Shown piece after piece: positions 1-6,983 of a stretch of 20,843 nt of DNA (position 1 is its first letter; every line of letters begins with the position of its first letter). A program made the translations under genes and the position numbers. The notes under the pieces were generated by a model. That model had not been told where the DNA came from. It did no database searches and saw only the letters and a list, made by a program, of their open reading frames with translations. Origin of the DNA: Nitrospirota bacterium (GTDB taxonomy: Bacteria; Nitrospinota_A; UBA7883; JACRGQ01); assembly GCA_024275775.1 (NCBI GenBank), contig JAJRYM010000094.1, forward strand, positions 1-20,843, in the 5' to 3' direction.

Positions 1-642
1 CGGGGCGTTGAAAGGCTCGACAAAGCCGGAACCCCCATCGAGGAAAGCGCGGAGATAACCGTAAAGAAAAAGGAGCATCCATACGTATCGCGCGGGGGAA
101 TGAAGCTTTCAGCGGCGCTTGAACATTTCAAAATAGACGTGCGGGGGAAGCGCGCGCTCGATATCGGCGCGTCCACCGGCGGGTTTACCGACTGCCTTCT
201 TCAAAGCGGCGCGGAAAGCGTCCTCGCGCTCGACGTGGGGAAAGGACAGCTCGACTGGAAACTGCGCAACGATAATAGGGTGAAGGTGGTTGAGAAATTC
301 AACGCGCGGGAGATTTCGCCGGAAGCTGTAGGGGGAATGTTCGATATCGTTGTCATCGATGTGTCGTTCATATCGCTTGAGCTTGTGCTGGGGCCTGCGC
401 AATCGGTTACCCTGCCGGGGGGTATGATAATCGCTCTATTGAAACCTCAGTTCGAGGCAGGTCGCGCGGAAGCCGACCGAGGCAGAGGGGTGATAAAAGA
501 CGAAACCGTGCGGGAAAAGGCCGCCGCTAAAATAGCCGCGCACGGACGCGAACTCGGGCTTGAAAGTTTGGGGCGGATGGAATCGCCCGTCAAAGGGGCC
601 AAAGGCAACGTAGAATACCTCCTCGCCTTCCGCAGACATTAA
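1..642 (+). CDS. tlyA: TlyA family rRNA 2'-O-methyltransferase (5' partial)
   Basis: Open reading frame entering from the left edge; about 213 residues are visible and the N-terminal S4 RNA-binding domain (roughly 60 residues in this family) lies outside the window. TlyA proteins 2'-O-methylate cytidines in 16S and/or 23S rRNA using SAM in the cytoplasm; many homologs are annotated as hemolysin A. The linker ending in YVSRGGMKL is followed by a Rossmann methyltransferase: SAM loop DIGASTGGFTDCLL, then VIDVSFIS, LLKPQFEAG and KGNVEYLL. These supply the K-D-K-E tetrad of this methyltransferase class (Lys of GGMKL, Asp of VIDVSF, Lys of LLKPQ, Glu of NVEYL), so the catalytic part looks intact. 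An internal ATG at 100 is not the start, because the upstream frame is open and matches the family. The gene ends convergently with the restriction gene, the two stops sharing TTAA. Function is confident from the motifs; the exact rRNA targets cannot be read from sequence. Confidence 0.93.
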   Translation, partial: RGVERLDKAGTPIEESAEITVKKKEHPYVSRGGMKLSAALEHFKIDVRGKRALDIGASTGGFTDCLLQSGAESVLALDVGKGQLDWKLRNDNRVKVVEKFNAREISPEAVGGMFDIVVIDVSFISLELVLGPAQSVTLPGGMIIALLKPQFEAGRAEADRGRGVIKDETVREKAAAKIAAHGRELGLESLGRMESPVKGAKGNVEYLLAFRRH

Positions 643-3600
643 CTTTCTGAAATTATTTTCAATCCCTCAATCCATTTCCTGAGTTCTTTCTTCGCCATTT
701 TTTCGTCGTTCAATTCCTTTTCCTGATGAGCGATATAGGTATTGCGAAACTCGTTAATATCTTCCACAAGGGATAAAAGTTCTCTTCCTCCGCTTATCCT
801 GAAATTATTTTTTACCGAAAGGAAAACTCCCTCAATCCTGCTGTTGTCATTCATGGCGAAATTCAGGCATGATCTTAAAAGGCCTATAGGGGATATACCG
901 TTTTTAAAAACCAGCGTCCGTTTCAGGTTCTTCGCCGTACTTTTGTAATATCCCTCATTCCGATAGTCTATATTTTTCATATACGGCTCAAACCAGTCTT
1001 TTTGTTCAACAAAATCACTCGGCATATCTGATAACATTTTCCGGAGAATCAATCCCCGCGCCGCTTCATCCATAGAGCCGAAAAGAGCCGTAAAGACCGG
1101 CGCAAAATTCATGTTCTGTTTGCGTTCAAAAAAATGGTACAGAACAATAGCTTCCTCCGCCGCCTTTCTATATCTGGAAGGCAAAGTATCCAGAATCGCT
1201 TTTTCAACCAGACCCTTTATTCCCGATGCTTCCTCTTCTGGTTCTCCTTCAAAAAGCGGCATTTGAGCGGTAGTTTCTTTTTCCGCGATCAAGTCTTTAA
1301 GGGCGGGATTGCAAGCTCTCGCCAGAGCATCTATGGAAGTTCCCGTTTCCCGCTCAAACAGGGATTGCGGCACATACAGATATTTCCATTTACATTTGTC
1401 GGTGGAGGCGGACTTACACCATGCCATGGCCGCCCGCGCTTTAACCGGAACATCTCTGTCAACCCGCCCCTTAGTTTCAACCAGGTGATAGTTCCCGTCT
1501 TTTGTTCTTGCAAAGAAGTCGGGTGTATAAAAAGCCAGCCTTTGCCCTTCCGACATATAATCCACACGGAAAGATTGCGGCCCCGCATTCTTGGCGAATG
1601 CCACCACATCGTTAGCTCGCTCCAGAAACTCTACCATTGCCACTTCCAGGCCACGGTTGCACGGCACAAGATTGAAAAGCGTTTTATGAGCTGTTCTGAC
1701 CGGGCGTCTTTCCGTAGAGGTTACCTGATAAGGTTTCCATTCAGCTAACGCATAATATCCGCTTTCTCTTTTTCTGGGCTCGGTTTTTACGGTTCTTGCC
1801 CGAATCAAAGGAACAAAAGTCGCTCTGACATGCTCCCTCACATCGGGGTCGGACAGTCTGGCTACAAGATGCGGATCATATATTGACGTTTTTTTCTCAA
1901 AAAGAATTTCTTCCAGAAAAGTCTGTATCAAAGATGCCAGTACGGAATGCGTATTTCTCAACCTGCAGATATGTTCCAGTTCACTTACGAAATATGAAAC
2001 AGCGCCAACTCCGGATTCCAGCAACTGGAGACTGATTTTCATTCTTTCCACTATCTCGTTTGTGAAAAGAGTCCTTCCTTCATACTCAATTTCATCTTTC
2101 CCTTTTGTACCGATCGGCAAAGGAGCGTAACGCCCGAAAGCCTGTTTTACGTCTTCTATTGAAAGTTTTTCCAGTTTCGGAATAACTTTATATTTCGATG
2201 AAAGAAGCGGAATCCGGATATCAAGAGCCTCGACATCTTTTTTATCCCTATCCGGGAAAATGGATACGGTGGTTTTGGGGATCTTATCGATATCTATTAT
2301 TTCAATCTCCAGCCCTTCCTGGGCCAGCTCCTGCTGATAAAGACTCGCAAACGCAGAATGTTCAACGACGGTAACAAGCTCCTGAACTTCGCCGGAAGGA
2401 GTCATTCTCCTTAATCCTCTGCCAAGCGTCTGCTCTGGAAGAATATTCGCCTTTGAAGTGTAAGGGCGCAGAGGAACTATCGTCGTTACGTTACGAACAT
2501 CCCATCCTTCTCTCAGCATCAGCACGGAAACAATACATCGATACAGACTCTTATTGGAATCCAGCTCCCGGCTCAACTTCCTTAAAGCTTTCAGGTCATC
2601 ATCGCTGATTTCCTTTTCGTTTTCCCGGAACTCCAGCCTCTGGTTAGGAACTCTGCCGGTTTTAATTATTTTTCCTTTAAGGTTTGTGTGCAGATTGATC
2701 GTCAGGCCGTTAAGCTCTTTGAATAACTCGTCGGTATTCAGCCGTCCGGCGATATCATTCGCCGCTTTCGTATCCTCGCACATAATAAAAAGCAGGGCTT
2801 TTTTCCCGCTCTTTTTCCATTCCTCCCAGCTCGCTTTCCATCGCTCGTACCCTATCTTTAAGTGCTGTTCATATTTATATGCCGCATTATCATGCGACCG
2901 CGTTATCAGTTGCCCGCCGCTTCCGATAACCGGAGTTTTCACTATCCCTCCGTCAACCGCTTCTCCCAAAGGTGAATCACAAACTACATGTTTAAAAATA
3001 TTTCCGGCGTTATCTTTCGGGGTGGCGGAAAAATCAAGCTGGGCAGTCAATCCCCCGCCCGATCTCTTGCGAATGGTTTCATGCAGAAAACCGATGGCCT
3101 CGTTCCATGCGGAGCCGGGATCCCAGAGATGGTGCGCCTCGTCATTCAGAACCATTAACCGGCTGTGCGCCGTAATCCTGTCTCTTAACGCCGCCCCTGT
3201 ATCGAGAGCTTTAGCGCGGGAAACAGGAGGCCCCGCCCAGCTATATGTTTCTTCTTCCTTCTTTTTTCTCCGTTTCGACAAGTCGTACAGACGATGGATA
3301 TTCGTCAGATACAGAGACCCTCCGGTGACCGCTCCTCCGGCTTCATCCTGTAAAACCACGGAGAGATTCCAGTCTCCCCGCCATTCGGATGGAATAAGCA
3401 GGTCTTCATCGAATATCTTGCCATTGCCGAAATCTTCCTTCAGCCGTTCAAAAACGGTTAGATTGGGAGCGACTACCACAAAATGTTTCGCCATATCGGA
3501 ATTGGATTCGCGCAGGGCGTGGAAATAACTCCAGACGATCGCAAGGCTCATCACCTTTGTTTTCCCTGTACCGGTCGCCAGTTTGAAAGCGTAACGGCTC

Positions 3601-4040
3601 CACGCGTCTTCTTCTTCGGCCACTCCCAGAGCGGCAATCTCTGCGTCCGGCCCTCCAAATTCTCCGATTATCTGGGAGAGGCAGTTTATACGGCGAACCT
3701 CCTTGAGATAGATCAGGGTTTCTATCGCTTCTCTCTGGCAAAAATAATAACGGAATTCAAATTCATCTCCCGCAGGCGTGGTTCTTAGATGACTCCGCCC
3801 GAACCAGTGCTCCATGAGATATCTGCTGGTGTCGCTCGCGCCGAAGTATGAGGATGCGCGCCACTGGCTCACTTCCCCCCGAAGGGTTTGCGCTATGGTG
3901 ATGGAGGAGGAGCGCCTTCCTTCTATTATCTGAGCCGGTTCGCCGCGCCTTTGGGCCCGAACGCGATGGCGATTCGGTTCCTCCCACGATTTGTAGAGAG
4001 GCTCCAGAGCCGCCGTGTTTATAACTATTCCGTTGCTCAT
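639..4040 (-). CDS. res: Type III-like restriction subunit: SF2 helicase + PD-ExK nuclease, with C-terminal HEPN-like extension
   Basis: 1133 residues, longer than typical Type III Res proteins (about 900-1000). Res subunits use ATP to translocate or switch on DNA and cleave unmodified DNA together with the partner methyltransferase. Visible SF2 motifs are the Walker A ATGTGKT (155-161), Walker B/DEAH as NDEAHH (299-304), motif III FSAT (337-340), and the second RecA domain with EGWDVRN (511-517) and QTLGRGLRR (537-545). A PD-(D/E)xK nuclease follows: YTPD (838-841) and ETK (855-857). Beyond about residue 930 comes a mostly helical extension of 200 residues ending in FRNTYIAHQ, an R1099-x5-H1105 arrangement like the HEPN RNase motif; that assignment is inference. 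It starts at an ATG 19 nt after the NYN gene, with only a weak ribosome-binding site, suggesting coupled translation. Its stop overlaps the tlyA stop. Base composition looks lower in G+C than tlyA or der, consistent with transfer. The family call is firm; recognition sequence unknown. Confidence 0.93.
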   Translation of the reverse strand: MSNGIVINTAALEPLYKSWEEPNRHRVRAQRRGEPAQIIEGRRSSSITIAQTLRGEVSQWRASSYFGASDTSRYLMEHWFGRSHLRTTPAGDEFEFRYYFCQREAIETLIYLKEVRRINCLSQIIGEFGGPDAEIAALGVAEEEDAWSRYAFKLATGTGKTKVMSLAIVWSYFHALRESNSDMAKHFVVVAPNLTVFERLKEDFGNGKIFDEDLLIPSEWRGDWNLSVVLQDEAGGAVTGGSLYLTNIHRLYDLSKRRKKKEEETYSWAGPPVSRAKALDTGAALRDRITAHSRLMVLNDEAHHLWDPGSAWNEAIGFLHETIRKRSGGGLTAQLDFSATPKDNAGNIFKHVVCDSPLGEAVDGGIVKTPVIGSGGQLITRSHDNAAYKYEQHLKIGYERWKASWEEWKKSGKKALLFIMCEDTKAANDIAGRLNTDELFKELNGLTINLHTNLKGKIIKTGRVPNQRLEFRENEKEISDDDLKALRKLSRELDSNKSLYRCIVSVLMLREGWDVRNVTTIVPLRPYTSKANILPEQTLGRGLRRMTPSGEVQELVTVVEHSAFASLYQQELAQEGLEIEIIDIDKIPKTTVSIFPDRDKKDVEALDIRIPLLSSKYKVIPKLEKLSIEDVKQAFGRYAPLPIGTKGKDEIEYEGRTLFTNEIVERMKISLQLLESGVGAVSYFVSELEHICRLRNTHSVLASLIQTFLEEILFEKKTSIYDPHLVARLSDPDVREHVRATFVPLIRARTVKTEPRKRESGYYALAEWKPYQVTSTERRPVRTAHKTLFNLVPCNRGLEVAMVEFLERANDVVAFAKNAGPQSFRVDYMSEGQRLAFYTPDFFARTKDGNYHLVETKGRVDRDVPVKARAAMAWCKSASTDKCKWKYLYVPQSLFERETGTSIDALARACNPALKDLIAEKETTAQMPLFEGEPEEEASGIKGLVEKAILDTLPSRYRKAAEEAIVLYHFFERKQNMNFAPVFTALFGSMDEAARGLILRKMLSDMPSDFVEQKDWFEPYMKNIDYRNEGYYKSTAKNLKRTLVFKNGISPIGLLRSCLNFAMNDNSRIEGVFLSVKNNFRISGGRELLSLVEDINEFRNTYIAHQEKELNDEKMAKKELRKWIEGLKIISES

Positions 4041-4059
4041 AACCGTTTGCTCAAAAAAA

Positions 4060-4638
4060 TCATCTTCGAGGCTTTCTATAATCGTTAGGATCCACGCAGG
4101 ACTCGTATAACGCCGAATCGATCGGAACCCAGTCCGTGCCGTTAATTCCTCTGGTATTCTGCGACATCGAGCTTTTCGGAAAAGCGGAAACCAGCTTTAT
4201 CCATTTGTCGGCGATGAAAGCCTGCTCTTTTATCTCGTTTACCGCTTCCGATAAATCCTGATCCTGACTGAATATGATTCCAACATCATAATTGCCCTGC
4301 CTTGCCATCCGAACCATATCGAGGGCGATCCTGATATCGATTCCTTTTTCCTTTTTGTTGCGCACCGTTCTTGCAAAAGTGTGGATTCTCTGCCTTCCCA
4401 TTCGCGCCAGTTTCGCCGTCCAGAAGTGGTTCCAGAATTCATTCTCCTTTTTATCCGGTATGCCGGTGTAGAACCAGACGGCGTGAAGTTGCCACCCCTT
4501 CATTTCGCATATCGTTTTTGCCAGTTTGAGAGGATCGTAATCGGGATACTTTCGATCGAAAGATTCGCGCGCGGAATGGTAAAGGTTCTGGCCGTCGAAG
4601 AAAGCCACAGCCCGTTTAACGGAAGGTTCGATTATCAT
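4060..4638 (-). CDS. NYN (PIN-like) domain putative ribonuclease inside the mod-res operon
   Basis: 192 residues. NYN domains are PIN-fold metal-dependent nucleases, mostly predicted or shown to act on RNA. The acidic signature is present in order: VAFFDGQNLY (D15, N18), KGIDIRIALDMVRMA (D101, D107) and IIFSQDQDL (D126, D128), the usual arrangement of this fold. No signal peptide or membrane segment; the last 30 residues look basic and non-conserved. It sits between mod (169-bp gap) and res (19-bp gap), on the same strand, so it is probably expressed with the nuclease subunit and works with, or backs up, the restriction system. No good Shine-Dalgarno precedes the chosen ATG; instead a T-tract and a strong hairpin end about 8 nt upstream. 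The ATG is kept because the acidic D15 strand begins soon after it and no better in-frame start exists. A toxin or maturation nuclease is an alternative role. Domain call confident, role inferred. Confidence 0.85.
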   Translation of the reverse strand: MIIEPSVKRAVAFFDGQNLYHSARESFDRKYPDYDPLKLAKTICEMKGWQLHAVWFYTGIPDKKENEFWNHFWTAKLARMGRQRIHTFARTVRNKKEKGIDIRIALDMVRMARQGNYDVGIIFSQDQDLSEAVNEIKEQAFIADKWIKLVSAFPKSSMSQNTRGINGTDWVPIDSALYESCVDPNDYRKPRR

Positions 4639-4646
4639 CGGGCTTT

Positions 4647-4705
4647 AAAAAATAACCCCGTTCGAGGTTTTCCGGCCTTACGGCTTTCCAACTGGTCGAA
4701 CGGGG
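4647..4705 (-). terminator. Hairpin plus T-tract just upstream of the NYN gene (intrinsic terminator/attenuator candidate)
   Basis: On the minus strand CCCCGTTCGA (4705-4696) and TCGAACGGGG (4665-4656) are perfect 10-bp inverted repeats, separated by 30 nt that contain a small GCC-GTAA-GGC hairpin, and followed directly by TTATTTTTT (4655-4647). This is the layout of a Rho-independent terminator, although the loop is long. It lies after mod and only about 8 nt before the NYN start codon, so it could end mod transcripts, attenuate the nuclease genes, or occlude translation. A dispersed palindromic repeat would look similar. Confidence 0.5.
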
Positions 4706-4743
4706 AGCAATTTCTTTCGCTACGGGATTTCAGGTTTCTCCCC
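4702..4743 (-). promoter_or_regulatory. Possible antiterminator hairpin competing with the 4647-4705 stem
   Basis: Reading the minus strand, GGGGAG (4743-4738) is complementary to CTCCCC (4707-4702). The second arm shares CCCC (4705-4702) with the 5' arm of the downstream T-tract-linked hairpin, so the two stems cannot form together. That is the architecture of a transcription attenuator or riboswitch-like leader. I do not recognise a known ligand-binding class. Six base pairs could arise by chance, so this is a weak structural inference. Confidence 0.25.
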
Positions 4744-4760
4744 TTCCTCCCTATATTTAT

Positions 4761-4788
4761 ATTATATCGTTCATCAAACATGATTCAA
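4761..4788 (-). promoter_or_regulatory. Sigma70-like promoter for the NYN-res genes
   Basis: On the minus strand TTGAAT (4788-4783) lies 16 bp upstream of a perfect TATAAT (4766-4761). It is in the non-coding gap just after the mod stop and points at the NYN and res genes. Transcripts would begin near 4750-4755 and include the hairpins at 4647-4743. This would let the nuclease genes be driven separately from the methyltransferase, a common safety arrangement in restriction-modification systems. Seen in sequence; activity not tested. Confidence 0.5.
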
Positions 4789-4807
4789 CCGGATTCTACC
4801 AATATCT

Positions 4808-6856
4808 TCATACATCCACCTCCACGGTTATGCTGGTATCGCACCCGAAGATATCGACCACTTTTACGCAGGCCGTATATTTTCCCGCCTTCGGATATTT
4901 ATGGGTGGCAAAGCTTACGGTTTTGAGGCTTCTGTCTTTCCTTGTCCGGTAATCCTGCCAGTGATGGTTGAAAGGCTTTCCCGGCTCCCACTCGAAATCG
5001 ACCGCCCAGAAATCGATGAAATCCGTGCCGCTTTTAACCGCTCTTTCCTTCAGCGTTTCCAGTTCTTTGCTCGGCACCTCGGCCAGCGATGGCAGGAATT
5101 TCGTGATTTTAATATCGACCGTTCGCTCCTTCCCCGCTCCCTTGTAAACCGGCTCGGCCTCCAGTAAGGCCATTTCAAGAAACGGCGGAGGGTCTGTCCG
5201 GTTTTTTTCCATTATTTCACGCGGAATCTGAATCAGCTTCAGCTTCACGCCGAATTCCTTTTCAAGGGCGGCTGTCGTAAGCCGTAAATCCATCTCGAAT
5301 TCCCACGCGAGGCAGTAAACCTCCCTACAGCCCGCAGAGGATACCGCCTCGGCAACCGCTTTGGCCTCCTCGCGGGTGAATATGGAGTCTATGCCGTCCA
5401 CATGGCAAAAGCTCCCGCCTTTTCTGCCGTGAATCAGGGGTGATGGAGTTTTATCGAGGACTTCCGCCCGGAAAAACTCCAGCACGACCCGCCGATGTTC
5501 TTCGTCCGCTCCCTTGAGAGCCGATTTCTGCCACCACTGCCGCTCGTAACGGCCGAGGTTGAACACGTCGAAAGCCCGGTAGAGTCGGTTATCTTCATAC
5601 AGCTTACGCTGAATATCTATCATCCTTTTACGGGATGTATGGATGGCGAACCGGCCGAGATCGGCCATTATCCACCGCCTGCCTAGCTTTTCCGCCACCG
5701 CACCAGTAGTGCCGGAACCGCAGAAAAAGTCGGCCACAAGATCACCTTCATTGGATGATGCTTTGATAATCCGCTCAAGAAGAGCTTCCGGTTTTTGAGT
5801 ATTGTAACCGGTTCTTTCTATAGCCATTGGATTTACTATCGGAATATCTGTCCAGAGATTTTGTATCGGCTGGCCATGGTATTCGTCTAGAAATATTTTT
5901 CTATAAATACGTCCTGTTGACGTTCGAGGCATTACTAGTTCATTTTTTTCATACATGGCACCCATTCTTTCCCTTGAATATAACCACCCAGTTGGAGGTG
6001 GTTGAATTCCATGAAATTCATACCGAAGGTTGGGCCGATTCAAAGGATTTACCAAAGGTGATTTCATATAAAGTCGCCCATCACCATCATCGCATCTAAA
6101 GCGTTCCTTGATATATTTTTTTGTATTATCATCCTCTTTGGAAAATTCAGGGTTATATGTAAATTTCTCTGATTTGGAAAAGAATAGAAGAGTATCATTT
6201 GTAATTCCAAATCCTTTTCCGGCCCATGCCGCTGCTTGTTTTCGACGCCATATAATCTCGTTAACAAGTCGCATATCACCAAATACTTCTTCAAGTAAAA
6301 AGTGTAGGCTAGAGTTCATTCTCCAATCGCAATGTACGTATACACTTCCGGTTTCTGAAAGCAATTCCTTTATCAACAGCAATCTCTCATACATCATGTG
6401 CAGGTAGGAATCGGTTCCCTTTCCCCACATGTCCCTGTAGGCGATCATCTCCAGAGCCGACTGGTCCTTTCCGATATTTTCTTTCGCATCGCCTATCGGC
6501 ACGTTCATCGTGAAATCGGCGCCGACATCGAACGGCGGATCGATATAGATAAGGTCTATCTTCCCCCTGAATTCCTTGAGCAGGGAGGCCATCGTCAGTT
6601 TGTTGTCGCCCCATATCAGCATGTTGCGGAAATCGTCGGCATGGGCTTTTTTTGCGTTAAAGAGATCCCCCTGAATCACGGCCCTGCTGTGAGGCTCGTC
6701 CACAGTTTCGATCTTCTGAAGAGGCATGGAAAGAGCGGCTATATCAACCTCCCGCCGACTGCCGAACTCATCGTACTTGCCGTCCCAGACGAGCTCCGTC
6801 TTCATCGTGGACAGAGGGTGCGGATTATCCGGCCCGTAAACAGGTTTTTCAGCCAT
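4808..6856 (-). CDS. mod: Type III-like DNA methyltransferase (modification subunit)
   Basis: 682 residues. Beta-class amino-methyltransferase that would methylate adenine (inferred from the Type III partner) at the recognition site and guide Res. Motif order fits the beta class: catalytic motif IV IDPPFD (D106-PPF), then a variable target-recognition region (about 200-345), then TQKPEALLERII (353-364) and the SAM-binding motif I DFFCGSGTT (376-384). The C-terminal end reads HKYPKAGKYTACVKVVDIFG, resembling a PKD-like beta-sandwich edge. The ATG at 6856 is preceded by GGAGG and GAAGGGG on the minus strand, a good ribosome-binding region. It is divergent from der across 127 bp in which I could not find a convincing promoter for either gene. 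Codons for roughly residues 152-345 (about 5820-6400) are clearly AT-rich (28-42% G+C in the lines counted) against 50-62% on either side, suggesting exchange of the specificity domain. Reading frame is intact. Confidence 0.94.
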   Translation of the reverse strand: MAEKPVYGPDNPHPLSTMKTELVWDGKYDEFGSRREVDIAALSMPLQKIETVDEPHSRAVIQGDLFNAKKAHADDFRNMLIWGDNKLTMASLLKEFRGKIDLIYIDPPFDVGADFTMNVPIGDAKENIGKDQSALEMIAYRDMWGKGTDSYLHMMYERLLLIKELLSETGSVYVHCDWRMNSSLHFLLEEVFGDMRLVNEIIWRRKQAAAWAGKGFGITNDTLLFFSKSEKFTYNPEFSKEDDNTKKYIKERFRCDDGDGRLYMKSPLVNPLNRPNLRYEFHGIQPPPTGWLYSRERMGAMYEKNELVMPRTSTGRIYRKIFLDEYHGQPIQNLWTDIPIVNPMAIERTGYNTQKPEALLERIIKASSNEGDLVADFFCGSGTTGAVAEKLGRRWIMADLGRFAIHTSRKRMIDIQRKLYEDNRLYRAFDVFNLGRYERQWWQKSALKGADEEHRRVVLEFFRAEVLDKTPSPLIHGRKGGSFCHVDGIDSIFTREEAKAVAEAVSSAGCREVYCLAWEFEMDLRLTTAALEKEFGVKLKLIQIPREIMEKNRTDPPPFLEMALLEAEPVYKGAGKERTVDIKITKFLPSLAEVPSKELETLKERAVKSGTDFIDFWAVDFEWEPGKPFNHHWQDYRTRKDRSLKTVSFATHKYPKAGKYTACVKVVDIFGCDTSITVEVDV

Positions 6857-6983
6857 CCCCTTCTCTTTCCTCCCCGGCGGTTTAAAGATGTTAAGCGCAA
6901 AGCGTTCCGGCTATTTTAGCTCCAAACAGGATTGAAAAAAAGGAATGAACTGCTTTGCCTAAAATGAATGTATATTATCGGTT

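Noticed and set aside
2554..3528. 324-codon plus-strand frame opposite res
   Set aside because: Antisense to the helicase motifs; Ser/Phe-rich translation typical of a shadow frame.
4656..4705. tRNA-like or known riboswitch in the mod-NYN gap
   Set aside because: TTCGA-like strings suggested a T-arm, but there is no cloverleaf, anticodon arm or acceptor stem, and no riboswitch consensus I recognise.
6857..6983. Promoters in the mod-der divergent gap
   Set aside because: Boxes such as TTGAAA at 6932 and TATTAT at 6973 do not have acceptable spacing, so no promoter is claimed.
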